A stretch of 64,000 nt of DNA from positions 111,001 through 175,000 of the forward strand of contig JAJTWR010000471.1 in assembly GCA_021613335.1 (NCBI GenBank), given 5' to 3'. The notes beneath the pieces were generated by a model that was not told where the DNA came from, made no database searches, and was given only the letters and a program-made list of their open reading frames with translations. Origin of the DNA: Whitmania pigra. Lineage: Eukaryota > Annelida > Clitellata > Hirudinida > Haemopidae. Position numbers and translations under genes: made by a program. The stretch's first letter is position 1. Every line of letters begins with the position of its first letter. Shown one piece after another: positions 24,601-42,956 of the stretch.

Positions 24601-27600
24601 GTATGACCGAAACTACATCTTACTAGACAAAATTATTAACCATGTTAGCCCTATAATTAAATTTTCAATTTTTTTTATTCATCAGTCCTGATAATGTTAA
24701 ATCTACTCTCACCTTACAATTAGCAACATCACAGCATAATCCTTGGGCACAGGACTTGCCAGACATAAGTGAGCATGTTTTTTTATCGCAGCATTTCTCA
24801 TTACAGAGCTTGAAAAACCAAAGAATATTTCTATAAGTGAGTCTAGCACAGTTATTAGATGGATGATCATTCAAAACATTCAATATCCACAAATTTTCAC
24901 CATCATTAAGTTAAAAATCAATATGTGGAGCTATATAAGTGAACTACATTCACATTTTTACCGTTTGGAAAGTCGAGAAATAGTCAATTCTGTTATAGTA
25001 ATAATATGTGATAAGATAAATTGTCCTTAAGAAATAACATTAAGTTTTAATACTATCGACCACCGCAATAAAAAATATTAACAAAGAATAAAGGTCACAT
25101 TATTTAAAGGTCTTACATGTGAAGGAAAACCTCCACAATCGCATTGCTCAGCTGAATCTTGAATTCCATCTCCGCACATTGGTCCAGCTGTGTTATTTCC
25201 TCCATTGTACAAGCATATATCGGTGCCAGTTTCATAAAGTCCAACAATTACTGAAAGCGAGCAATCAGACCAGCCGTAGTTCGTAGTATCCCTTCGATTA
25301 AATTGATAGACATAAGAATAGATAGAATCAGCATGAACAATTTTCTTTAATTATATTTTATTGTTTTATATATAAATTAATTATTCCTGTGTTCCTGTGC
25401 GTTATCAACTATTTGTACTCAATTGTTTACATTAAATAAAAATTCTACAGCCCTCTAACTGAATATAGGTTTCCATCAAACAGCTCGGCATTGAACATTT
25501 ACAACCACTGTAAAGCTCGTCATGGAGAGCTCCGAATGTGTGGCCGATTTCGTGTGCCAGTGTGGCAGCGGCCATTAAACCTTGAGGAACTTCCTTAGTT
25601 AATAAAAGATGAACCTTCTCAACAGAGATTTCATAAGAACAAAATCATAAGAAATCATTTTAAAAAATGCATTCGTCATTCAATTGTTATACAAAGTCGG
25701 CTTGCCACGATGAAAGCCACAGAGTTTGACAATTTGCACATGACGCCTTCCAAGGCCATTCCAATTGTTTTCCCAAAATCGTATTTCCTGTCAAAGAATC
25801 AATTCTTGAACAGGCAAAGATGTTTAATCGAGATTTATTAAACTTATTATTTATGGGTCCAAAGACGATACTCACGCCACCAGAATACCTAAATCGTGCG
25901 AATTCCATTCATGCAAGTGGAGAATTCTGTAATTCTTCCACTGGTTAAGAAATTCATGGGGCTGTGGACTGTAAGTCACTCCTTTGCCTTTTAGTGTCGT
26001 CAGGCCGGTAATTACGAGGACAATGTTAATTTGGTTGAACAACTGTGATAATAAATGAGTTGCGGTTAAATTGCTTCGGAGTGTTCATTAGTGTCATGTC
26101 ACAACATTTAACAATGAATAAAAATAATTATCTTACAAGGCTTGCGGAATTAACGATCTCTTTGCTTCTTGCAATGGCATTGTCCATATCATCCACTTCT
26201 TTAAGCTGTAATGGTTCGTGAAAATATATAGATAAAGGATTTTTATAATTTTTAATAAATGAATAAGAAATTTATTCAATTCGGTTCTATCAAGTAATTA
26301 GATTGAATAGATGAACGAAAAGAGAGATATCAAATTGGAGGAACACTCACATAGCTATCGTCAATGGCCATAAAAACCTCGACGTATTTTTTGCTTGAAT
26401 CGAATATGTTCGTATTTCTCTGAAAAGTTAAAAAAAATTTTCATTTTTTATATTGCACATAATTTTGTTTGATATTAAATGTATCCCAAGTTAGCTATTG
26501 CCATCTTCCAACATCAAATTCCCCTCAAAAATACAATAGCAATGCTGAATTATTTCACTTAAATTCCGACGTTAAGAAAAAGCACAGCACTGCATCAAAT
26601 AGTAAATGATTATTAAAAAATGACTTTCATTCTTTGGCGCAGTTTCTTCGGAATCCTTCTGGTGTTTTTAACGCCTGAAAGCAAAATAACATATACACGA
26701 TGATCGTCAAGATTCGTTGTTCACGATAAAACTTTATATTGTACTTTATTTATATAACGCCATATGCAGAAGCGCTTCTAGAAAATATTTATATAGAGCT
26801 CCTTACCAAGGGCGCTTGTGTTTAAGTCCAAATCATCTTAGTTGTACAACGGACTCTAATCAACTAAATAAATAATAAATAAGGGCCTTTGTGCCAGAAC
26901 AGGCTGAACACGACACATTAAGTTGTTGCCATTGTGCCGTGTGCAGGCCTGTAACCCATTCGGCCAAGCTGCGCGCCAGGCGTTCTAACAAAGTTGAATC
27001 AAATCAGTCACCACAGATATACTTCCGTTGCATCTCACTCTTTTCAATGTAAACATATTTCCACTTGTTATTCAATTTCTCTGCTGGGTGGAGCTCAAAC
27101 ATGGAATTGTTCATCATAATTGATCCGCTACAGAATAAACACCAATTATTTACTTCATCATTAAAAAGTTATTATATTGATTTTTGTTGAATATTTTTAT
27201 GCTGGTAATAAATTATTCAAAACGCGAACCTCAACCCGTTGCAGAGACTAACAGCAACTTTTGAAGATTCATAGTTGATTACGTGACCGTGGTAATAGCA
27301 CAGAAAATCGGCCTTCAAATAAAAATTTCGATCAAGTTAAGACCGCTAAACTCTTAACAACATTAATAACAATTTTGTGGCCTCTAAATATGAATCAGCT
27401 TGACCAATTTGGTTATATTCGAAATAAATGATAAATAATGAATGTTTGAGTAAAAATAAATTAATTTAATGCTAAAGATTTTTGGGTAATTAACTCAAAC
27501 CTTTTTTAATTTCCTATATATGGTTTCGTTTTCTGTTGTTTCGGTTTCAATGTAATTGCCCGAAAACAAAAAACTGCGAAATAAGTTATTAAATATTAAT

Positions 27601-28434
27601 CAAATAAATTGCATTAATAAGTATTATTTTATTAGAACAAAGTTATTAAATACTATACTTAAAGGTGAAAGCAATGGTTTGCTATTTTAAAACGAATTTC
27701 CCAAATTTGTGTTTGTTTGTCGAAATTTTTATTATTACAACATTATATTATTATAAATTATTTGATTACGTATTAAAAATTTGACCAATGCTATGCTAAT
27801 ATTATTTACTACTATTGTGATTTTATTATACTATTATAGCAAAACATTATTTCTGTTTACACTGGTAATCCAAGATCGAAGAGACAATTTTATTACAAAC
27901 AGCTTAGCTTACTGTCCGCAAAATTAGGGTTCATGAATATTCAGATCTCTACGAAATGTCATAAAAAGTACCCTTTTCTGCAATACTTCAATTATTTCAG
28001 TATTTATCAAAAGTGGTTGCTAACTTGTTTCTAATCAGATTTAATAACATGATTCCTCCGCTAAATTTTAGCTCAACATGGAATTCCCAAGGCATGTCTC
28101 TCTGAAAGATTTCAATATTTCAATTTTTAAATGTATTTGACATGTTGATGGCATTTATGAAGCACCGATGGTCCTACTTTAGTGTCTAGAGGTCTTCCAT
28201 TATCCGTGAAGAATTTAATCTGAGCTAAGGTGTGCCAAGATTTTGCTTCAAATGCAAATGAAATTATTTAACTGTTAAATGATCAAAAACTTTATTTAAC
28301 TGCGTCTTGTCTTTAGGCAATAAGATTAATATAGAACATTAAAAATAATAGCAATATTGTCATTAGTAATTTAAAATACCTGATGATATTAAAGATGTTA
28401 CAAATAATATAATTATAAACTTAAAAAGTTTCAT
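21668..28434 (-). CDS. ADAM-family metalloprotease-disintegrin, copy C
   Basis: Nineteen exons: 28380-28434, 28178-28224, 28025-28101, 27501-27573, 27230-27312, 27012-27127, 26625-26674, 26351-26419, 26137-26205, 25876-26042, 25709-25787, 25460-25593, 25117-25291, 24713-24808, 23260-23382, 22998-23179, 22751-22940, 21810-21875, 21668-21745 (642 residues, in frame). Signal peptide MKLFKFIIILFVTSLISS, zinc motif HEIGHTFGALHD, disintegrin CRPSKGDCD, tail SGAIQLNPERIAIFAILIF then CCI and stop. Exon 9 is one codon shorter than in A and B. The final exon has the SGA small-residue triplet, a charged spacer and a 12-residue hydrophobic end, the clearest GPI-type signal of the three. Introns 14 and 17 carry a hAT remnant and a hAT MITE. 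Intact frames despite heavy intron invasion argue for a working gene. Confidence 0.87.
22041..22706. mobile_element. Nonautonomous hAT element (MITE) with 8-bp target duplication
   Basis: Begins CAGGGTTGCCAGTG at 22041 and ends with its exact reverse complement CACTGGCAACCCTG at 22693-22706. It is flanked on both sides by the same eight bases 'gtcattac' (22033-22040 and 22707-22714). An 8-bp target duplication and CAG-starting ends are hallmarks of the hAT superfamily. The 666-bp interior has no transposase. It interrupts an older GCGAACACG-family repeat within intron 17 of ADAM copy C. Confidence 0.9.
23452..24250 (-). mobile_element. hAT transposon remnant with dimerisation-domain fragment
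   Basis: On the minus strand, 23766-23880 reads PLNASAAVERLFSCVGMNS followed by SDKLFEDLVMLK, the conserved C-terminal dimerisation region of hAT transposases. An upstream frame at 23858-24250 (130 codons) is probably the preceding part of the transposase, joined by a frameshift. At 23452 'cagtgttgtaaaaattacct' and the following repeated 'gttactcaagtaaaagt' type words resemble hAT ends. I did not find the opposite end. It lies in intron 14 of ADAM copy C. Confidence 0.75.
26675..27011. mobile_element. SINE-tail and GCGAACACG repeat insertion (copy C intron 6)
   Basis: Intron 6 of ADAM copy C carries the same SINE-tail plus GC-richer repeat pair seen in copy A (8464-8806), in the same order and position. 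Copy B has an 85-bp intron here. The shared insertion is a useful marker of how the copies are related. Confidence 0.6.
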
Positions 28435-28676
28435 GAGGTATTTTTGTTGTAATCGTGAAGGTGTTACGAAAATGATGTTATTTGTACGGTTTATGACGTT
28501 TATTAGGATGGGAACGTTTTGCGAAATTAATAATATCTGTTTGGTCTCGAATAATAGTTAACTTCACCCATGGCCGAAATCTCAACTTATTTTTGTAATT
28601 TTAGAAAATTTTTGCTTTATGGCCGAAGACTAACAAACCTTTACTATAACCCCGGAACACAAACAAGCAAAATTGC

Positions 28677-28802
28677 GCCCGCATGGCCTAACGGTTAAGG
28701 CTGAGCCTCTCACGAGGGCAGCGCGGATTCAAGCCCCTCTGCGGGGGCACCGTCCTAATCATCTAGCTATGCGACGGACGTTAATAAAACATTACATTAC
28801 AA
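28677..28802 (+). mobile_element. tRNA-derived SINE
   Basis: The head resembles a tRNA gene. It has an A-box-like TGGCCTAACGG, an anticodon-like arm GCCT-CTCACGA-GGGC (loop centre CAC, valine-like), and a B-box-like GATTCAAGCC near 28729. The acceptor and T stems pair poorly, and a non-tRNA tail ('tatgcgacggacgttaataa' then an A-rich end) follows directly. I therefore call it a SINE with a Pol III promoter and not a functional tRNA. It marks where unit 3 departs from units 1 and 2. Confidence 0.6.
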
Positions 28803-28809
28803 GCAAGTA

Positions 28810-29600
28810 AAAAGCAAAAAGAAAAGATTCTTAAAAACAATTTAAACAAGAAGCACATCTGAAGACTACTTGAAGAATTGCTCCTGGAGAAATTAAAGCA
28901 ATGGATTCCATTATTCGTTATTTATGACTCTACGACAATAACTTTGTCATAATGTTTGTGGAGGTTCGTATACATTTTTCTGAACTTTTGAGGCAATCCG
29001 GAAACTTTCTATTATGAAAAAATCATTGTTTCAATGTTTTATGCATTTATGGCATTTGTTTGCTTTGGCAAATTAACTATTTCGAAGCATTATGAAGCAG
29101 TTGTTAAGGAGGAAACAATCGAATCGAGCGATAATAAACAGTCAACACGAGACACATCAACTGTATTCCTGTGGCAACGTGGTGATATGTCATTGAACCA
29201 CAAGGTTTCACATCATAAATTTTGTTGACGCACGTGTCATTCAATCCAATGACTGTTAAGCTGCAATTTTTGAAATTGAATCTAGATATTTTATTCAATC
29301 ATTTTGACATTTTGCCAGTCAAATATTCTAGATTCAAATGTTAGGGTTATTAGATTAGGGTTGTGCATTTAACGAATTGTTAAAACCTTCAAATCCTTGT
29401 TTAGCTCTACTTACTGAATACCATAAACTGACCGAATCTCAATATTTCCTAGATAAGACTCACCCCAGATTAAACAGTGGCGGAAGTTTTCTCTTAGCAG
29501 ACGCTTGCCAGGTTATAAAAACGAAGGTTTCGTTTAAGGCAGAGGTGTGATAAGCAGCGCTCTATGAAATAACTAAATTATTAATATTTCATTTAAAATA
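28810..29600. other. Interval without a recognised gene
   Basis: Short open frames occur on both strands (29034-29228 plus; 29104-29298 minus), but neither has good splice context or a family match. The minus frame contains Asn-Cys-Ser and a hydrophobic C-terminus and could in principle be an exon of the membrane-protein candidate at 29616-30822, but the splice phases I could find did not fit. Confidence 0.3.
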
Positions 29601-29615
29601 GATTGACATGCTTAC

Positions 29616-30822
29616 GTCAGAGGTGGTAAAACAAGTCCCAGTCGTGAGCCGATCATCAAAGACAAAGAATTTTCCGTAACTATAGTTATTCATGTTTAGA
29701 ATCTTCATGACTGCCAGCAGTCCAACTATCTTTTCGTCTTTTTCGGCGAGTAAATGTACTTTTAATCACAATGATCTGGTTAACTTTCTGCCCATTGTTA
29801 TTTTAGTTGTTCATGACAAGTCACATAGAATTGGATATCGTTGTTAAAATGTATTTAAAGTAATGGAAAAATTACTTCAATTACCTTTGCTTTACCGCAG
29901 TCACACTCTAAAGCGTATTTGTTAATTAGTACGTTACTTGTTAACTATCAAAGTAACACGTCTAGCACTTTCGAAGCAGGGACATTTTGGAGGAACGTTT
30001 GGAAACAACAGCCCCACCTGATTGTTTCTTGCTCCCCCCACCCTGACCTTAGACTAGAAGCAAAAAAAGGTCATCTCAAGTTGTGCTAGGGTTTGTTCTC
30101 CTGAAAAATGAAATGAGGTCTCTGTTTCGAAGCTAGTATTGTATCATTGCGACACATGGGGTACTTGGTACTTGCACTCGAGTACCGATTTCAGATACTT
30201 GTACTCGTACTTGGACCTTCAGTACTTATTTTATTGAAAAGCTTGTTTATGGACATCGATGGACCCTATAATCGATGTGATATGAAAGTTAGCAAGAATA
30301 CACATCCCATCTTATTCATTTAGGTATGAAAATTGACATGATTTTCTAAATTCAATAGATTGATCTATGCCTAAATGGTTAGGGTTAGGGAAATAATCGG
30401 CCATTAACATGACACATTAAATGCACCTTCTATCTATCATTGCACGTTTGATCGCCTTAACCAGTCTATTGTTACCAGTACAGGAAACTAGTCAAATGTC
30501 GTCAATTACAAAATATTTGGATGTAAATATGTAATTATCTAAATTAATTAAATTAAATAAACCATAAGTAGTAAAATCCATTCCCACTTGTTAAATGAAT
30601 AGTTAAGGTGTGAGGACAATTCCGTTCGATGTATATCTGGCACGGGCACACGCCGCTCACGTTTGCTGGAGTATCTTCGAATCTTAAAGTTGTGCATTCG
30701 TACAACGTTAGGCCTCCACTCAGCGGAAAAATAATAAAGATAAGCAGTAGACCTATTACCGCCGACATTATTCCCGATAAATAAACACGTCGCAGAACAA
30801 ATAGCCTCTGCGAACTTCTCAT
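29616..30822 (-). CDS. Candidate small membrane protein, two exons read
   Basis: Exon 1 starts with Met at 30822: MRSSQRLFVLRRVYLSG, then a hydrophobic segment (about residues 17-38), then an extracellular-looking stretch with Cys residues (LYECTTL, VCPCQIYIERNCPH). A donor at 'acaa|gtggga' (about 30590) in phase 1 joins a second exon at 29616-29758 (acceptor 'attaaaag', donor 'gac|gtaagc') reading LLAEKDEKIVGLLAVMK and later FFVFDDRLTTGTCF. The Cys spacing after TM1 is faintly like BK-channel beta subunits / TipE (CaKB family), but no later exon or second TM was confirmed. Exon 2 alone also has a weak likeness to tubulin acetyltransferases. Treat the product as unknown. Confidence 0.3.
29990..30240. 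repeat. Interspersed repeat pieces, also near 44.7 kb
   Basis: 'cttagactagaagcaaaaaa' with 'aggtcatctcaagttgtgct' and 'agggtttgttctcc' (30046-30105) recurs at 44698-44755 and again at 44760-44815, so this is a dispersed repeat. At 30160-30230, words such as 'gagtaccgatttcagatact' and 'gtactcgtacttgg' are typical of degenerate hAT-type ends. No coding sequence is seen. Confidence 0.4.
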
Positions 30823-30991
30823 ATAAACAAAATCTATTACCTTCGAAATTCTTTATTGAGTCTTTCGGCTCAATGTTTTTCAACAATTTGAATAATTCCC
30901 ATCGCAAATCGATCAGTTTTTATCAAATTTTCTGGACTACGTTTACTATAAATTTTACTAAAAAATGATTTATAGAAATAATCATAAACAA

Positions 30992-32148
30992 TCATTCTTT
31001 TGTCGCTCCACTATTCATGTCACTTAGACTTGACTCAGAATCTAATGCAAGCAAGATGCTATTGTGCACATCTTCAGGTGTCTTCTCATCACAACAATCA
31101 AGAGCCAGTTTAAAAGTCTCCAAGGCCCTCTCTTTGTCATTCATCTTTTTCAACAAATCACCCAAATTATAAAGAATTATTGGTAGATCCGGAGAGTTGC
31201 ACTGCTTAGCAATATTAGCAGCAAATTCAAAATTCTTCAGAGCTTCTTCCTTATCATTCAAAATTGAGAAAGTCATTCCCAAATCATTAGATATGACGGC
31301 AACTTGAGGATGAGCTTCTTCATATATTTTTTGGGCAATTAAAAAAGATTTTTGCAAATAAGGCAGTGATTCAACCCACTTTTTGTGGAGGTTCAAAAAT
31401 TTTGAGTATGCTTCAGAAATGATTCCATATAAAGCTAGTGAATCACGATCAGCTTGAACCATGTAGTCTTCCAATTTGTGTAGTTTTTTCTCCATGGTGT
31501 CTAAGCAGAATTTGTAGCCAAGTGTGGCATCTTCATATTTCTTCTGTGCTGCATAAATCATTGCAAGTTTCAATGAAATTTCTATAACAGCATTGTCATC
31601 AGTGTCAACTTTTTGTTGAACTAATAATTCTCTTAGTACTTCTTTGAAGAGTTTTTCAGATTTGTTGAAATCTTTTCTTAAAAATGACAAATTTGCCATG
31701 CAATCGAATATGTATGATTTGGTCTGACTAAATTCAAGATCACTTGGTTTCTTTTCTATCATCAGCTTATATAAAGCTTCAAGAGCCTTGTGGTACAATT
31801 CTTCAGCTTCATCATATTCATTGTTTAACTCTTTAACTTTTCCTGCCTTGATTATCCTAATTATCTTTCGAAAGTGTGGCTTGTCATTTATAGTCCTTGG
31901 TTTTTTATTGGCTTCACTATGAATCAAAAAAGAAAACGCAATCGGAATTCCTAGAGGCAAAAATAGTACATAAAATAAGTTAAGACAAATTCAAAAATAA
32001 ATATATAATAGTTACCTAGTTTAAACTTCGATTCTGTGCGAAAATTGCGGACATTTACTGCCGACCTCTGTAAAACTGTTGATCTTTTGATAATAGGTCG
32101 GAATGCGCATAAAACGACATTTAAATATTGTTTGTATGATCTCCACAT
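30992..32148 (-). CDS. TTC19: Tetratricopeptide repeat protein 19 (complex III assembly)
   Basis: Two exons: 32016-32148 (start Met at 32148) and 30992-31950, donor 'ctag|gtaact', acceptor 'ctctag', 363 residues (human about 380). The N-terminus is basic and Arg/Ser-rich without acids (MWRSYKQYLNVVLCAFRPII), as expected for mitochondrial import. Then comes a hydrophobic stretch GIPIAFSFLI and a run of TPR helices from about residue 70. Diagnostic TTC19 stretches include DNAVIEISLKLAMIYAAQKK and ISNDLGMTF. TTC19 acts at the inner membrane, clearing Rieske protein fragments during respiratory complex III maturation. It is head-to-head with SELENOO, 115 bp apart, so they probably share a promoter. 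Confidence 0.93.
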
Positions 32149-32263
32149 GATAACACCTGTTCCTCAAAGAAAAAACCTTGCAATGGTTAAATACCCAAAA
32201 TTGTTGCGTGCGAAAATACAGATTATTTAAAAGTGAACTTTAGTAAACAAACTTGATAATGAT
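32149..32263. promoter_or_regulatory. Probable bidirectional promoter, TTC19 / SELENOO
   Basis: Only 115 bp separate the start codons of two divergently read nuclear genes for mitochondrial proteins. The interval must hold both 5'UTRs and core promoters unless transcription starts inside neighbouring exons. I see no TATA box I would trust. Confidence 0.55.
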
Positions 32264-35591
<3,328 letters not shown>

Positions 35592-35596
35592 ATGAG

Positions 35597-35816
35597 GTAA
35601 GCAATGAACGTCTTGCATCCAGTCTATTTTCTAATTCGCTAACTTTGAATTATTTAGATTCTCAGATCTAACCTAAAAATTATGCTTATTTGCTTTTTTT
35701 ATTTGATTGCCTCTCTTGTACCTTGGACATACAAAGTGAATTCATGAGGCACCTTAGCTGCCACCTAATTGAAATTATTAAATTAAGAGTAAAAGTGATG
35801 CCTTTTATTTTGCAGT
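35597..35816 (+). other. Probable 3'UTR intron of SELENOO
   Basis: Five bases after the TAG stop is a good donor (gatgag|gtaagc), and 'ttttattttgcag' ending at 35816 is a good acceptor. If spliced, the exon junction would be about 15 nt beyond the Sec UGA and 5 nt beyond the true stop, close enough that neither should trigger nonsense-mediated decay. It would also bring the SECIS nearer to the UGA. Confidence 0.55.
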
Positions 35817-35903
35817 GAAGAAACTCTAGCAAAGCATCAAAGACTCGTAATCTCAGCTGTTTTAAAAGTTCTTTTGAACTCTTGAGACACGCGAGGTTTG
35901 CTC

Positions 35904-35946
35904 ATGAAGGCTGCAGTTTAAAACCACGTGTCAACTGTAGCTTGAT
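35904..35946 (+). promoter_or_regulatory. SECIS element in SELENOO 3'UTR
   Basis: ATGA at 35904-35907, then a 5' stem arm (ggctgcagtt), an apical A-run at 35920-35923, the 3' arm (aactgtagct) and TGAT at 35943-35946. The two arms pair over ten positions with two G-U wobbles. The quartet of non-Watson-Crick bases (ATGA/TGAT) plus AA in the loop is the eukaryotic SECIS pattern and fits the in-frame UGA. Helix I below the quartet pairs weakly by eye. A polyadenylation signal AATAAA follows at 36088-36093. Confidence 0.75.
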
Positions 35947-36184
35947 GCCCACTTTTGATGCTTGCAATGATCATTCATTTAGATGAACAAACACTGACTG
36001 GCTGTGATATGAACTTGAACTGCATAATCTACTGAGTTCAACTCTGACAGTCATAATTTGGTTTTTGATCTTTTTTAACAAATTATCAATAAAAAATGGC
36101 ATGAAATGAAAGAGTGCAAATCCTCAATTCCTAAACAACAAGTGGTGCATATTTTTTCTACAACAGTTTAATGAGTTTAGAACA

Positions 36185-41657
<5,473 letters not shown>

Positions 41658-41659
41658 TT

Positions 41660-42950
41660 CAGTAACTCATTAATAATGTTTACAATGAGATTCTGAAAAT
41701 GGAAATATGATTGTGATTGGCTTTCTGAATCTTACAATTTAAAAAAAAAACAGGCATGCCAATTTCAGTTTTTAGGAGAAGAGACTACCACTTTGCATAA
41801 CTTTTCCAATTTTTTTTTTGTAAATTATCCGATGACCTTTTTTTTTGTTTTTTTCTTAAAAGTTTCCAATTTCCCACATTTCATACCCAAAATTAATTGC
41901 AATAAAAAGTTCCATATTTAAAGTTTAATACTTTAAACATCAGAAGTGCCCCTGCTTAGTAAGACATTTGATAACATGAACTGAGTAATGTGATGTATTA
42001 CCTTGTTCGCTAACTAAAAAAAGTGGAGAAATTAAACAAATGTGAACTCCGTCTTTAAATTATTCTGCATTATTCAACCAATAATCCTGATCGCAGTTGC
42101 AATGATTTAAGTTTCTGCAAAAGTTAGTATATTACAAAAGTTGCTTCCAATTCCCCATGTTCTATCAAAAATTTGAGTGATCGCGAATGGTGTAAACTTC
42201 AATAGCCAAAAGTAAACCAATCTTAAGTTATTGTTAAATAACCAATAGCATTCAGTTATGATAAGCAAATATATCAAATATATTAGTTGATTAAAATTTT
42301 TATATTGTTAAATGTTTTAAATTTACAATTTTTAATGAAATTAATGGCAAGGACGTCATTTATGTAAATAATTCACTTCTAACATTTTATTACAATTTAT
42401 TTTTTAAATTTGCTCAGTGAAAAAATATTTCATCCAATTTTTTATTTTGCATGATTTCAAGGCGCCGAGTGGAAATATTGTTTCTCTCAAATCCAATGTT
42501 ATTATTGTAATAAAAATAATATCTTTACATTATTATCTTTTTGCTTTTCCAGTTACCAGAATTGCGTCTTTCCATGCTCGACATAGATCGCCGAAAATTT
42601 CAGAACGATGTCGTTCTTTGCTAAACCTAAAACTTTTATATAAATTGGGTGGAAATTAAAACGGAAACCGTTTCAGTTACTTCGAATCTGCGTATTTCAA
42701 TGAAATCTCCCAAGCTTTTCGAGTTGTTGTCATTTTTGCTTCACGGTTTATCATTTATTCAAAACAATTTTGCATGAAAGACAGCTTTAATTATGATCCT
42801 CGGAAAATAAACAGTCATTATCTATTTTAATTTGAGTTAATAGTAAAATAGAACATCGTGATGATTGTTTAAAGCGTAATAAATATTTCTAACCACCATT
42901 TTCAAAATGTTCAAAAAGCAATCTTTTCCTATCAATTTCAGTTTAAAAGC
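41660..42950. other. Intergenic interval upstream of WDR48
   Basis: About 1.3 kb of AT-rich sequence between the WDR48 start and the end of the next minus-strand gene. It should hold the WDR48 promoter and 5'UTR. I see no gene, transposon or clear motif. Confidence 0.4.
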
Positions 42951-42956
42951 GCTCGA

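Larger units (their letters stand above)
1080..28680. repeat. Three-unit tandem segmental duplication
   Basis: The same order of sequence recurs three times, starting near 1080, 11560 and 19100. Each unit has a shared 3' flank (for example the 'cagagctaaaac' and 'cgactaacatgttgag' stretches), an ADAM gene on the minus strand, then a shared promoter side (for example 'acggtttatgacgtttatta'). Units 1 and 2 continue into degraded SELENOO sequence; unit 3 diverges into a SINE at 28677. Unit lengths differ (about 10.5, 7.5 and 9.6 kb) mainly through different transposon insertions. Confidence 0.85.

Noticed and set aside
28677..28752. Functional tRNA-Val gene
   Set aside because: Acceptor and T stems pair poorly and a SINE-type tail, also seen elsewhere without the head, follows directly.
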